Shown: positions 56,006-64,000, counted from the first letter of the stretch. The stretch is 64,000 nt of DNA from Alteromonadaceae bacterium M269 (GCA_004353515.1 SMNZ01000001.1:806001-870000), one strand, 5' to 3'. Notes: a model not told the origin generated them from the letters alone. Translations and numbers: made by a program.

Positions 56006-56680
56006 TTAACTTATAAACAGAGACACTGTGTACCGGGTTTTTCGCCACATAATACCTACGTGATAGAACATACTGGTCATAAGTAATGAGAACCACCACT
56101 CATAAGCGTTTTCCCACCTATCCCAGAAGTCATCAAAAAAGTATCCCATAGCAGCACTGGCTATCGCTGTCACAATCAAAGCGATAGCACTTATCGCCAA
56201 ACGATTTTGCTGAGCAACAATACCCAACTTGTGCGTATCAATTTTATCTAAATGGCTCAATAGAATCAGATGTGCAAAGGCGGTAAAAGCGAAATAGAAA
56301 ACCACACCAATGCGCCTAGCAAGCGAATAAGGCTCCCCTTCTGCCCCCAAAGTCACTGTATATACAATAAGCGCTATGCTGGCAACTAAACCCATTCCCA
56401 AAACAACCGAGGGTTTGCGAGTATGCTCAGTGACTTTTTGAATCCATTGGTAGAGCAATAACCAATAAGCAACCATAAAGACCGCAGCGGGTATTAATAA
56501 CGCTTTAAAGACGAAAAACTCTGGATACTGCCTACCCGTAGCGCTAATCGAATGGCAATCAGCCCAATAAGGATTGCACAAAGCGAGGTTTCCAACCGAA
56601 ACTCCAATGGTCAAAGTGGTATGCACAGTGACAAAAGGAATGAAAACACACAGCATGGCTATTCGATATGGCAGCATCAT
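56006..56680 (-). CDS. Six-pass membrane protein, Frag1/DRAM/Sfk1-like
   Basis: The 224-residue protein has about six membrane segments (about 5-25, 58-80, 93-115, 125-147, 160-178, 195-215). A cysteine pair near the first loop (CNPYWADCHSISATGRQYPEFFVFK) and the overall layout resemble the Frag1/DRAM/Sfk1 group. Function in bacteria is unknown. It is convergent with the Omp85-like gene. Confidence 0.65.
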   Translation of the reverse strand: MMLPYRIAMLCVFIPFVTVHTTLTIGVSVGNLALCNPYWADCHSISATGRQYPEFFVFKALLIPAAVFMVAYWLLLYQWIQKVTEHTRKPSVVLGMGLVASIALIVYTVTLGAEGEPYSLARRIGVVFYFAFTAFAHLILLSHLDKIDTHKLGIVAQQNRLAISAIALIVTAIASAAMGYFFDDFWDRWENAYEWWFSLLMTSMFYHVGIMWRKTRYTVSLFIS

Positions 56681-56750
56681 TGTTGTCGTTAGTAGATTGG
56701 CAATATCACCATCTTATTGCCCGAAACCACAAGGGTCTAGAATACATAAC

Positions 56751-56939
56751 TTAAAAACGCCAAATAGTAACGATAAGAAACAACAGCAATGCTGCGCCAG
56801 CCAAATAGATTAAAGCATTCACATTAATCTTTAACTTCTTAGGTTGTTTATCAATGTCTGACAACCCTATCTCCCTTCTAAAGAAATAATTTAACGGATA
56901 GTAAGCCTTAAAGTCACTCTTATATTTGAGTCTAGACAA
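56751..56939 (-). CDS. Small single-pass membrane protein (weak)
   Basis: The 62-codon frame has an N-terminal basic, aromatic part and one clear C-terminal membrane segment (NALIYLAGAALLLFLIVTI), which looks real. However, the only start available is TTG 56937-56939, with no ribosome-binding site, and no ATG is in frame before a stop. It is 70 bases upstream of the six-pass membrane protein gene. Confidence 0.35.
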   Translation of the reverse strand: MSRLKYKSDFKAYYPLNYFFRREIGLSDIDKQPKKLKINVNALIYLAGAALLLFLIVTIWRF

Positions 56940-57072
56940 TGGTAAAAGACGTGCATAGGAATACTAGATACCTTACTTCGGAATCATAAGTACTTTACGG
57001 TTTCACTATAGAATGCATCCAACTCAACTAATAACGTTAGTTAAACGGCTTATTCAATATTAGAAGAGAAAT

Positions 57073-57085
57073 GTCCAATTTGGAC
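57073..57085. promoter_or_regulatory. Short palindrome upstream of the leader ORF
   Basis: GTCCAATTTGGAC is a perfect 6-base-arm palindrome about 70 bases upstream of the 20-codon leader ORF, a possible regulator-binding site. TTTGGTC and AATCCAAA lie nearby as partial repeats. Confidence 0.35.
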
Positions 57086-57156
57086 ACTAAATTGATTTGG
57101 TCAAAATCCAAAAGTGGCGTAAAGTAACGTCATCAATTAAGTAAAGGTTTACAGAT

Positions 57157-57219
57157 ATGTTTAATTTCGTTTCTTTGTTATCACTAGCACCAACTCCGAG
57201 TTTCAGTTTGCCAACTTAG
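57157..57219 (+). CDS. Possible 20-residue leader peptide
   Basis: ATG 57157 is preceded by AAAGGTTTACAG. The peptide is rich in Ser, Leu and Pro, with two AGT serine codons and CCA, CCG and CCA proline codons. A strong hairpin terminator follows 64 bases later, and downstream are an XRE gene and the genes for tRNA-Ser(GCT) and tRNA-Pro(TGG), which read exactly AGT and CCN codons. Together these suggest an attenuator, but a chance ORF cannot be excluded. Confidence 0.35.
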   Translation: MFNFVSLLSLAPTPSFSLPT

Positions 57220-57256
57220 GAACCTGAATGCATGTGCGTTTGGGTTATGAAAAACA

Positions 57257-57308
57257 CCCGGGCGTAAAAAGAAACGAAGAAGAAGCCCGGTTCTAGCCGG
57301 GCTTTTTT
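57257..57308 (+). terminator. Terminator with possible antiterminator pairing
   Basis: AAGCCCGG (57283-57290) and CCGGGCTT (57297-57304) form a perfect stem with TTCTAG loop and T-run, a typical rho-independent terminator. CCCGGGC at 57257-57263 could instead pair with the same GCCCGG arm, opening the terminator. This is the geometry of an attenuator. Confidence 0.75.
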
Positions 57309-57342
57309 GTGCCCGTAACAAAAAATACATAGGGCAAATAGT

Positions 57343-57567
57343 GTGAAAGACATTGAGAAAATTACAGTTAGGGAACTGAATCAACAAAAGGTAAAACTAG
57401 AAGCTGTAGGAATGATGATTGGCTTACAAGCTTCTGCGGTCGGCAAGCTAGAGAAAAAGCGTATTGGAGATGTATCTGTCGCAAGATTGAAAGACTACCT
57501 ATCCGCAGTGGGAGGTGAACTGTGTATACAGGTGAAATTACCTTCAGGAGATGTGTTGACAGTGTAG
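57343..57567 (+). CDS. XRE-type antitoxin-like protein
   Basis: The 74-residue protein starts at GTG. Residues about 22-50 resemble the XRE-antitoxin core (VGMMIGLQASAVGKLEKKRIGDVSVARLKDYLSAVGGEL), with a short C-terminal strand (IQVKLPSGDVLTV), a layout shared with many HigA-like antitoxins. No toxin gene is beside it; the gene stands between a terminator and two tRNA genes. Confidence 0.65.
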   Translation: MKDIEKITVRELNQQKVKLEAVGMMIGLQASAVGKLEKKRIGDVSVARLKDYLSAVGGELCIQVKLPSGDVLTV

Positions 57568-57577
57568 ATAATTAACA

Positions 57578-57629
57578 AGCAACGATGATTATCGGATACG
57601 TTCAGCGAATTCCATAAATACTCGTTGCT
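57578..57629 (+). other. Inverted repeat in tRNA leader
   Basis: AGCAACGA (57578-57585) and TCGTTGCT (57622-57629) are perfect 8-base arms just before tRNA-Ser. It may be a processing or leader hairpin. No clear sigma-70 promoter for the tRNAs was found, so they may be read from upstream. Confidence 0.4.
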
Positions 57630-57638
57630 ATAAACAAC

Positions 57639-57728
57639 AGAAAGGTGACTGAGAGGCTTAAGGTGCTCCGTTGCTACCGGAGTGCAGGTGAAAGCCTGCC
57701 AAGGGTTCGAATCCCTTCCTTTCTGCCA
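57639..57728 (+). tRNA. tRNA-Ser (GCT)
   Basis: A 90-base class II tRNA with encoded CCA. The acceptor stem AGAAAGG pairs with CCTTTCT, discriminator G; the anticodon stem is CTCCG/CGGAG and the loop TTGCTAC gives anticodon GCT. A long variable arm (TGCAGGTGAAAGCCTGC) confirms serine, and AGGGTTCGAATCCCT is the T arm. It decodes AGC/AGT. Confidence 0.93.
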
Positions 57729-57736
57729 AATTATAT

Positions 57737-57813
57737 CGGGGTTTAGCTCAGCTTGGTAGAGCATCGGCTTTGGGAGCCGAGGGTCATTGGTTCAAATCCA
57801 ATAACCCCGACCA
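57737..57813 (+). tRNA. tRNA-Pro (TGG)
   Basis: A 77-base tRNA with encoded CCA, 8 bases after tRNA-Ser. The acceptor stem CGGGGTT pairs with AACCCCG, with discriminator A; the anticodon loop TTTGGGA gives anticodon TGG. The gene strongly resembles known proline tRNAs with this anticodon. Tandem order suggests a shared transcript. Confidence 0.93.
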
Positions 57814-58070
57814 AAAATTGTTTAGATAAGTTGAGTTGATTCATCTGTAATAGCTTAATCTTATAGATACCCACATTTACTGTCTCACGATATAGCGTAC
57901 CAGTACAAATTTGCTTGGATTTTCACCTCCGTATTCAGGCTTACATTTGTTTCTAATTATGTAAGCAGACTCTTATTTGTTGCCAATTAAGCCGACACTC
58001 CTTATTGTGAAGCTAATCGTTTATTCTAGAAATAATTAACACACTGCATTCAAGCTATGGAGATGCAACA

Positions 58071-59921
58071 ATGAGTAAAAGTACGCCCCCTTTCTTACAC
58101 TTTTTAAAGGGAATCTGGGATATCATCAATACTGCAAGAAAGGTGACGGTCAATCTGCTGTTCTTGACCATTGCTGTGGCTTTACTGGTGGTTATATTTA
58201 GAAGTGACGAGCCTGAGATAGCGAAGACAACGGCTCTGGTGATCAAGCCTCGCGGGCAGCTCGTTGAGCAGTTAACGGCTCAGTCTTTTAACCGGATGTT
58301 GAATGAAGCGCGCGGGACTCAACGCCCGGAAACCTTGCTTAAAGACGTGATCGATACCATTAATAACGCCAAGAACGATGAGCGTGTAAAAGTGCTAGTG
58401 ATGGATTTGTCTTCATTCTCTGGTGCACGCTTAACTAAACTACAAGACTTAGCTGCAGCAATTAAAGATTTCAAAACCAGTGGTAAAAAAGTGATTGCTA
58501 TAGCCGACTCTTACGATCAAGACGCCTACTATATCGCATCGCATACCGACGACATTATCATGCACAAAATGGGTAGTGTGACGCTTGAAGGTTACGGTCG
58601 CTATGGAATGTATTATAAAGAAGGCATTGATAAACTCGGTGTTGACGTCCATGTGTTTAAAGTGGGTACCTTTAAGTCCGCGGTCGAGCCATATGTCCGT
58701 AATGATATGTCTGAATACGCTAAAGAGGCGAATCAAGAGTGGTTGGGCGACTTATGGCAGATTTACCTAGATGATGTCGCCGCTGCAAGAGGCATAAAAC
58801 GAGACGTATTGAATGTCTATGCGCAAGAGCCCGCTCGATTGGTCAGAGAAGCTAAAGGCGATACAGCCAAAGTGGCGTTGGATTATGGCTTGGTCGATCA
58901 AGCCCTCACTCGAGTAGAAACCAAAGACTATCTGATCAATTTGGTCGGTGAAAATGAGAAGACGCATGCATACAACAGAGTGGGCATGGCTGATTATTTG
59001 AAAACCATTGAAAGCGACCGTTTTGGTCGTGAAAGTAAAGGCGATAAAGTTGCAGTGATTGTGGCGCGCGGCACCATTCTTAATGGTAATCAACCTGCTG
59101 GAAGCATTGGTGGCGATTCAACCGCAGCACTAATAAATAAGGCTCGAAACGATGAGTCTGTGAAAGGCATTGTGCTTCGCGTTGATTCCGGTGGCGGTAG
59201 CGCTTTTGCCTCAGAAGTCATTCGTCGAGAATTAGAAAAGGCCAGAGCAGATGGTATACCAGTTATTGCTTCTATGGGGAGCGTCGCAGCTTCAGGCGGT
59301 TACTGGATCAGTACCTCGTCTGATCAAATATGGGCCCACCCTTCTACTATTACAGGCTCAATTGGCATCTTTGGTATAGTTCCAACCTTTCAAAAACCCC
59401 TAGCGGAACACCTTGGTGTTCGGGTCGATGGCATCAGCACAGCACCTCTGTCAGGCGCTTTTAGCCCAGATCGTGCTTTGTCACCGGAGTTGGGTGAAAT
59501 CATTCAGCAGAACATTGAACAAGGGTATCGTGACTTCTTACAACGCGTGGCCGACTCACAAGAGATGACAACTGAAGAGGTGGATAAGGTCGCCCAAGGT
59601 CGAGTCTGGAGTGGCCAAGACGCATACGACTTAGGTTTGGTGGATAATCTAGGAAATCTCAATGACGCCATCGAAGCAACCGCAAAACTAGCGGAGTTAG
59701 GTGACGATTATGTGGCGAGCTACTTGGAAAAAGAGCAAGGCTTTAGTGAGCGTGTAATGAGTCAGTTAACGGCTGAGTTTGTAAATATAAGTCACCAAAA
59801 CAGCCCAGATGCATCTGCACTTGATAAAGTATTCAACCAAATCAGGCAAGCCGCGGCTGATTTTGAGAAGCTAAACGACCCTAACCATGCTTATGTGTTG
59901 TCGAATATTGAAACAGACTAA
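58071..59921 (+). CDS. sppA: Signal peptide peptidase SppA, long form
   Basis: The 616-residue protein has the two-domain long form of E. coli SppA. A membrane segment lies at about 27-44. The catalytic pair is split: Lys202 in the N-terminal half (VGTFKSAVEP) and Ser408 in the C-terminal half (MGSVAASGGYW). The protein degrades cleaved signal peptides in the inner membrane, forming a periplasmic bowl of four subunits. Other motifs (LVMDLSSFSGA, LRVDSGGGSA) also match. Single gene. Confidence 0.95.
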   Translation: MSKSTPPFLHFLKGIWDIINTARKVTVNLLFLTIAVALLVVIFRSDEPEIAKTTALVIKPRGQLVEQLTAQSFNRMLNEARGTQRPETLLKDVIDTINNAKNDERVKVLVMDLSSFSGARLTKLQDLAAAIKDFKTSGKKVIAIADSYDQDAYYIASHTDDIIMHKMGSVTLEGYGRYGMYYKEGIDKLGVDVHVFKVGTFKSAVEPYVRNDMSEYAKEANQEWLGDLWQIYLDDVAAARGIKRDVLNVYAQEPARLVREAKGDTAKVALDYGLVDQALTRVETKDYLINLVGENEKTHAYNRVGMADYLKTIESDRFGRESKGDKVAVIVARGTILNGNQPAGSIGGDSTAALINKARNDESVKGIVLRVDSGGGSAFASEVIRRELEKARADGIPVIASMGSVAASGGYWISTSSDQIWAHPSTITGSIGIFGIVPTFQKPLAEHLGVRVDGISTAPLSGAFSPDRALSPELGEIIQQNIEQGYRDFLQRVADSQEMTTEEVDKVAQGRVWSGQDAYDLGLVDNLGNLNDAIEATAKLAELGDDYVASYLEKEQGFSERVMSQLTAEFVNISHQNSPDASALDKVFNQIRQAAADFEKLNDPNHAYVLSNIETD

Positions 59922-60004
59922 AGACTCGCCTAGGCCCAATGTCATATTGGTGTCCTAGGATAGATATATCATACTAATAGCTAAAAATAGCGCGTAGAAA
60001 ATAC

Positions 60005-60051
60005 GGTTCTTCTTTTATTATCAAGATATTACCGACGATAAAAGAAGAACC
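60005..60051. repeat. Perfect 14-base inverted repeat
   Basis: GGTTCTTCTTTTAT (60005-60018) and ATAAAAGAAGAACC (60038-60051) are perfect arms around a 19-base loop. It lies 23 bases after the end of the 38-codon ORF (minus strand), so it may act as its terminator, with GTATTTTC following on that strand. Terminal repeats of a lost mobile element are another reading. Confidence 0.6.
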
Positions 60052-60073
60052 TATGATGGAAATACAAATAAAG

Positions 60074-60190
60074 TCATTCACTTAAATCAAGCTTTAAGTA
60101 CACATCTACACCAGAACCTCTTAAGGTAGTCATATTAAACCCTTGTAGATTACTCCCACAGGAGCGTACAGAACACACTTTGCACAACAT
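60074..60190 (-). CDS. Possible 38-residue cysteine-containing small protein
   Basis: On the minus strand ATG 60188-60190 follows TAGGAACAAGCG, a fair ribosome-binding site, and the frame runs 38 codons. The N-terminal part has CKVC and a further Cys (SVRSCGSN), hinting at a metal or disulfide site. It is in an otherwise empty AT-rich gap. A 14-base hairpin just downstream could end it. Evidence is modest. Confidence 0.35.
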   Translation of the reverse strand: MLCKVCSVRSCGSNLQGFNMTTLRGSGVDVYLKLDLSE

Positions 60191-60587
60191 CGCTTGTTCC
60201 TAAGCAAGTTGAACCTTCCTGACAATTTTTATTAAAAAACCAACCATTAAGATTAAATTATAAAAACAAAACCTGTACCAATTAAAATTGTTTAAAGGTT
60301 GTTTTTTCTTTACCATGATGATTCATTAGTGGTATCTATTTTTGTTTAATTGCGTGAAAACAAACAACAACGCTATAAAATATTAATTTTCCACAATGTG
60401 CAGCAAGGTCGAGTTTTGTGTTTTCCTGGACTATATATGAAATAAAATAAGGTTTATTTGTTGATTTAAGTTGCTGTTGTCAACCTTAAAAACCCTTTCG
60501 CTCATAAAAAGTGTGCAGATAGGAACATTAAAAACTTATTATTATCAATTTATTTTCTAATGCTTTTAATTAAAAATGGAGAGACTT

Positions 60588-60800
60588 ATGAAGTTATCTA
60601 TTAAAAAATTAGCCTTCACCGCACTACTATTCAGCACTTCAACTTTCGCTTTCACAACTCAAAGTTATACTTGTTCTACACCATCAGGTCTATTGGGCGG
60701 TAATGCACCTATTTCTGAAATACCCAATATCAGGCTTTTTTGTGAAAGCCTAGGCGGTACCCTTGTGTTGGGCCCTCGCAATAATGGTCCTGTTAACTAA
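60588..60800 (+). CDS. Small secreted peptide
   Basis: The ATG at 60588 with GGAGAGACTT upstream is preferred over the ATG at 60576. The 70-residue product has a signal peptide (about 1-22, ending TFAF) and a 48-residue mature part with two cysteines (YTCSTPSG and LFCESLGG) and a Gly/Pro-rich tail. One disulfide is likely. Its family is not recognised. It has its own terminator. Confidence 0.6.
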   Translation: MKLSIKKLAFTALLFSTSTFAFTTQSYTCSTPSGLLGGNAPISEIPNIRLFCESLGGTLVLGPRNNGPVN

Positions 60801-60821
60801 TTTGTAAGTAAACAGAGACAT

Positions 60822-60858
60822 GAGTCAAGCGTTGATATTCATTGCTTGGCTCTTATTT
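60822..60858 (+). terminator. Terminator of secreted-peptide gene
   Basis: GAGTCAAGC (60822-60830) pairs with GCTTGGCTC (60844-60852, one G-T pair) and is followed by TTATTT, 22 bases past the stop. The rest of the gap to 61197 shows no gene. Confidence 0.75.
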
Positions 60859-61197
60859 AAAATCTTAATTAGTTATTGAAGTACTTTAGTTGTTAGTTGT
60901 AATGACTATTTTATTTGATTATTCAATCAATAAGTCTACAGTCCTTTCCCCAGCCCCTAACCGATAACTCATTGCTCTGTAAATCACTTGCCTAAGCTAT
61001 GCGCCCATAACATTCAGTGTAACTTTGACACTGGTGCTTAAAAACACCTTCGATGAAGATCCCGACAAAAATCGTGTTTGTTTTTCTTATACGTTTCCTG
61101 TCCGTTGAAGTAGCAATTTTAGTTACAACTGCGAGCAATCTACTCAGTCAAACTGGAGCAGCACCTCATAGTGATGCTACCCCGAGTTTGTATAAAG

Positions 61198-63045
61198 CTA
61201 TTTCGCCATAGCTTGTTGTTCTTCAGCCGACATAACGTTGATAATCTGAACCGTTTCGTCTTTCTGTGATTGATTAACCACTGCGTTAACCGTGCCATTC
61301 TCAAGCTTCAGCACACCACGTGGACACACTGAAGAACAAACACCACAACCCACGCAGGATGAACGCACAATATCTGCACCACGTTGAGCATAAGCTCTGA
61401 CGTCAATACCCATTTCACAATACGTTGAACAGTTACCGCACGAAATACACTGGCCGCCATTGGTAGTAATGCGGAAACGCGATTTAAAGCGTTGCACTAA
61501 ACCAATGTACGCTGCCAACGGACAACCAAAACGACACCAGACTCGGTTACCCATTTTGGGGTAAAAACCCGTCCCTACGACTCCAGAAAACAGTGCACCA
61601 ATGTAAAAGCCGTAGGCACTTCTAAAACTGTATGTATCAATACCTGCAATAGTTTTAACATCAGTAAAATAAGTGTACAGGGTAACACCCGTCATAATGA
61701 TCGCGAATACCAGCACGCCGTGAACAACAACACGTTCTATTCGCCATGCGGTCATCGACTTGTCTGAAAGTTGTCTGTAGGGGTCACCGGCAGTTTCTGC
61801 TAAACCACCACAGCCGCAAACCCATGAGCAATACCAGCGTTTACCGAAAAAGTAGGTAAAAATAGGCACGCCGATTGCGAATAACGTAATGCCCCATACC
61901 AACATAAACATGCCAATACCACCACTGGAAGACAAACTATCCAGGTTCCAGGCATCAAAAAAATCATAATCTAGCGGCCACATATTTTTTAAATCAGTGG
62001 ATGGTTGATTGAGTTTTATTAACAGCTCAGGAATTAAGAAGGCAAAACAAGACTGGAAGAAAACCAGCGACGTCGTGCGTGTCAGGTGATAGTTACTGTG
62101 GCGGTATTTAATAAACATGCGCACGCCCATGACAACAATAGCCAACGTGTAGACAAATCCGTATATCGACCAAGGACCTGCACCACTGCCATTGAGTCCT
62201 TTAAACAAAGGATCAACCAGTGCTACCCATTCAATGATGTACTCAGGAAAAAAGTATAAGGCAATGTAGATAGCGACCAACAAAAATGTCGCTAGCAAGC
62301 CAATGAATCCGCCGTTCGTCGATGAATTAAAAAAGATATTGTTGTTTTTTATGCCCGCAGGCCCAGTGTACTTGTCCGGGACAATGTACATAAGGGCACC
62401 CACAGTGCCGAGAATGATCGACAAGAAAAAGAACAACCCCGTGTTATTAGCAACAAGGCCTGAAGACGCACTCTTAGTTAGACCATAAACGTACTGGCCT
62501 AGCTCATAATCATAAATGCGTTTGCCGTTGGTGATATCAGTGACATTAACGTTTATCTCAACCGATTTTTCTTTAAGTACCTGTTCAATTTCACTCAAAG
62601 GCTTGCCCTGCGCACCAGCAAGCCAGTTCGTGTAATCCGTCAGTTTCTTGATCTTATAAGCCGCTTCGTCGGACGTACCCAATGCGTTGGTAAGCTGCTC
62701 CAGCTCATAATGCCCTAGCGCATTTACCTCAGCCATAATGGCAGCAATATCGCTATCTGAAATGCTATATCTTTCGTTTAGGGTGTTGTTATATTGATTT
62801 AAGGTGCTACGCACTTCATTAATAAAGCTTGCTTTATTAGAGACAGTATTACCCTTTAAATCAGCAAAATGTGGACTTAAAAGCTGCCGGTGAGACTCGT
62901 TACTAATGGCATTGCTTAGCGCGTTGTCTGTTAGCGTAAAGGTATTGATCACCAGCATGCCAACAAAAACCAATAACCCGATAAGAAACAGTGACAAACC
63001 GCCCTTTCTTACAGGCACTATCCAAGTTAATTGACTAGTTTGCAT
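61198..63045 (-). CDS. NosR-like iron-sulfur membrane protein
   Basis: The 615-residue protein has an N-terminal membrane anchor (about 14-33), a helical periplasmic-type domain (about 35-195) and about six further membrane segments. It carries a CSWVCGCGG and a WCRFGCPLAAYIG motif in the membrane part and two C-terminal ferredoxin clusters, CISCGNCSTYC and CVGCGVCSSVCP. This is the NosR/NirI/4Fe-4S polyferredoxin pattern, but the FMN-binding domain of NosR is not seen. It overlaps the oxidoreductase gene by 11 bases and should pass electrons with it. Confidence 0.82.
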   Translation of the reverse strand: MQTSQLTWIVPVRKGGLSLFLIGLLVFVGMLVINTFTLTDNALSNAISNESHRQLLSPHFADLKGNTVSNKASFINEVRSTLNQYNNTLNERYSISDSDIAAIMAEVNALGHYELEQLTNALGTSDEAAYKIKKLTDYTNWLAGAQGKPLSEIEQVLKEKSVEINVNVTDITNGKRIYDYELGQYVYGLTKSASSGLVANNTGLFFFLSIILGTVGALMYIVPDKYTGPAGIKNNNIFFNSSTNGGFIGLLATFLLVAIYIALYFFPEYIIEWVALVDPLFKGLNGSGAGPWSIYGFVYTLAIVVMGVRMFIKYRHSNYHLTRTTSLVFFQSCFAFLIPELLIKLNQPSTDLKNMWPLDYDFFDAWNLDSLSSSGGIGMFMLVWGITLFAIGVPIFTYFFGKRWYCSWVCGCGGLAETAGDPYRQLSDKSMTAWRIERVVVHGVLVFAIIMTGVTLYTYFTDVKTIAGIDTYSFRSAYGFYIGALFSGVVGTGFYPKMGNRVWCRFGCPLAAYIGLVQRFKSRFRITTNGGQCISCGNCSTYCEMGIDVRAYAQRGADIVRSSCVGCGVCSSVCPRGVLKLENGTVNAVVNQSQKDETVQIINVMSAEEQQAMAK

Positions 63046-64000
63046 GAGCTTGCTCCCTAGTAAAACGCTTGGTTATCCAATTCAATCGGGACAGCGATAA
63101 TTTTGATTCTGGGTTTTGCATATTAAAAGTATCTATAACGTCTTGTTCGTAGCGTTTAAAAAATTCGGGGTCGAAGTTGGCATCTCGCAAATGCTGCAAT
63201 ACATATTTGATTGTGCATTGGTTGGCGAGCCATTTGTCCCACACTTCATGGCGCATACGAATACCAAAGGTATTAATACCTGTGACGACTTGTGTGTCGC
63301 TTTCATAATTGATGCGAATACACAGCTCTTTGTCAGGATGTTGCCAATAAAACGATGAAATATTGTCTTGCGGACTGTTTGGAATGAACCCATAAGTTTG
63401 ATATTCGATATCAAAAAACTTGGCTGAATTGAACCAAATGCCTCGTTCATATTTGGTTCTTTGCCCAGCGATTGTTTTACCGAGCGCTTCACCTTGCATT
63501 TTGCCCGTGTACCACAAAGGTTCAATTCTATTGCGCCCCTCTTCCACCTTTATTTCAGCGCAATCACCCACTGCATAAACATTGGGAATATTGGTTTCTA
63601 AGTAATCATTAACCAGAATACCTCGTCCAACCTCGATATCGCTTTGTGATACAACTCCAATATTAGGGTGCACGCCGGCAGATAAGCCCACAAAGTCGCA
63701 GGCAATCTCTTCACCGTTACTTGTGATGACAGATTTTGCTCTGCCATCATCACCTGCAACAATCTCTTTGAGTTGCGTTTCTAAGCGAAATGTCACACCG
63801 TGCTCTTCAGCGTGGCGCTGAATCAACCTAGATTCCTCGTAAGGTAGAATATTGCCCCAGAATCGGTCTTCCATAACAAGAAATGTTACGTCAATGCCTC
63901 GCGTAATCAGCATTTCAGCCATCTCGATACCAATTAATCCACCGCCCACTAAAACAGCGTGCTTGGCGTTTTTGCAATTCTCTTCCATAAGTTCAAGGTC
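63035..64000 (-). CDS. FAD-dependent pyridine-nucleotide oxidoreductase, C-terminal part (window edge)
   Basis: The open frame runs from the window edge (codons DLEL before the first ATG at 63988) to 63035, about 318 residues or more. It has the second Rossmann motif AVLVGGGLIGIEMAEML and the FAD-binding FSP-type motif NVYAVGDCAEIKV, so this is the C-terminal part of an NAD(P)H oxidoreductase whose FAD-binding N-terminus lies beyond the window. It is coupled with the iron-sulfur protein, suggesting a short electron-transfer chain. Confidence 0.82.
   Translation of the reverse strand, partial: DLELMEENCKNAKHAVLVGGGLIGIEMAEMLITRGIDVTFLVMEDRFWGNILPYEESRLIQRHAEEHGVTFRLETQLKEIVAGDDGRAKSVITSNGEEIACDFVGLSAGVHPNIGVVSQSDIEVGRGILVNDYLETNIPNVYAVGDCAEIKVEEGRNRIEPLWYTGKMQGEALGKTIAGQRTKYERGIWFNSAKFFDIEYQTYGFIPNSPQDNISSFYWQHPDKELCIRINYESDTQVVTGINTFGIRMRHEVWDKWLANQCTIKYVLQHLRDANFDPEFFKRYEQDVIDTFNMQNPESKLSLSRLNWITKRFTREQAHAN

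Larger units (their letters stand above)
59922..60587. other. AT-rich intergenic region with hairpins
   Basis: This 666-base region holds a compound hairpin at 59929-59959 (CCTAGG and CCAAT/ATTGG arms) just past the SppA stop, a perfect 14-base inverted repeat at 60005-60051 and a 38-codon minus-strand ORF described separately. The right half (60230-60580) is very AT-rich, with no gene seen, and may carry the promoter for the secreted peptide gene. Confidence 0.45.

Overview
The window looks like a moderately AT-rich marine gammaproteobacterial chromosome. The gene set (cytoplasmic-type asparaginase, class II DAHP synthase, PhhB-type dehydratase, SppA, an Rhs locus, many exported peptidases) would suit a Kangiella- or Aliikangiella-like protein-degrading bacterium, but that genus-level reading is inference. 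There are three tRNA genes: initiator tRNA-fMet (minus strand), and tRNA-Ser(GCT) followed by tRNA-Pro(TGG) (plus strand).

Positions 1-11.8 kb are one end of a mobile element, probably a temperate prophage or phage-derived island, abutting the 3' end of tRNA-fMet at 11806-11882. It has a left module (HNH endonuclease fragment at the window edge, PapB-like regulator, unknown proteins, a membrane-anchored WYL protein), two divergent XRE repressors around palindromic operators, a three-gene minus-strand cargo operon (secreted peptide plus two membrane proteins), a second control region with the same operator half-sites, and a tightly overlapping early operon (4.3-11.8 kb). That operon carries a stand-alone FtsK-gamma-like winged helix, a Rad52-type annealing protein, a coiled-coil partner, a Dam-type methylase, a cupin-like protein, a second methyltransferase, an ASCH protein and finally a large serine recombinase whose reading frame runs into the tRNA gene.

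11.8-25 kb is mostly housekeeping: PhhB, AnsA, a flavin reductase, a cyclophilin lipoprotein, DAHP synthase, a BtuCD-like transporter, a secreted M36 metalloprotease, a low-molecular-weight phosphatase, an M19 dipeptidase and several very small or secreted proteins. 25.4-31.1 kb is an Rhs polymorphic-toxin locus: a short Rhs 'head' protein, translationally coupled to a 1587-residue Rhs protein with a probable PD-(D/E)XK nuclease tip, then a candidate immunity gene.

31.3-56.7 kb holds an orphan MalK-like ATPase, a very large Asp-box (BNR/sortilin-like) protein, and an eight-gene minus-strand run: TldD(Tat)-PmbA/TldE-DUF4159(Tat)-MoxR-DUF58-BatA-DUF4175-like-large membrane protein. A sodium/solute symporter, an exported amidohydrolase, a broken small membrane gene, a CadC-like regulator with a serine hydrolase, and an Omp85-like outer-membrane protein follow.

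56.7-64 kb contains a possible attenuator-like leader, an orphan XRE antitoxin-like gene, two tRNAs, SppA, a long AT-rich gap with tiny ORFs, a small secreted peptide, and a NosR-like iron-sulfur membrane protein paired with a FAD oxidoreductase cut by the window edge. The most promising leads are the Rhs head plus nuclease-tip locus, the prophage cargo operon, the membrane WYL protein, the FtsK-gamma-only protein, and the leader/terminator upstream of the tRNA pair.
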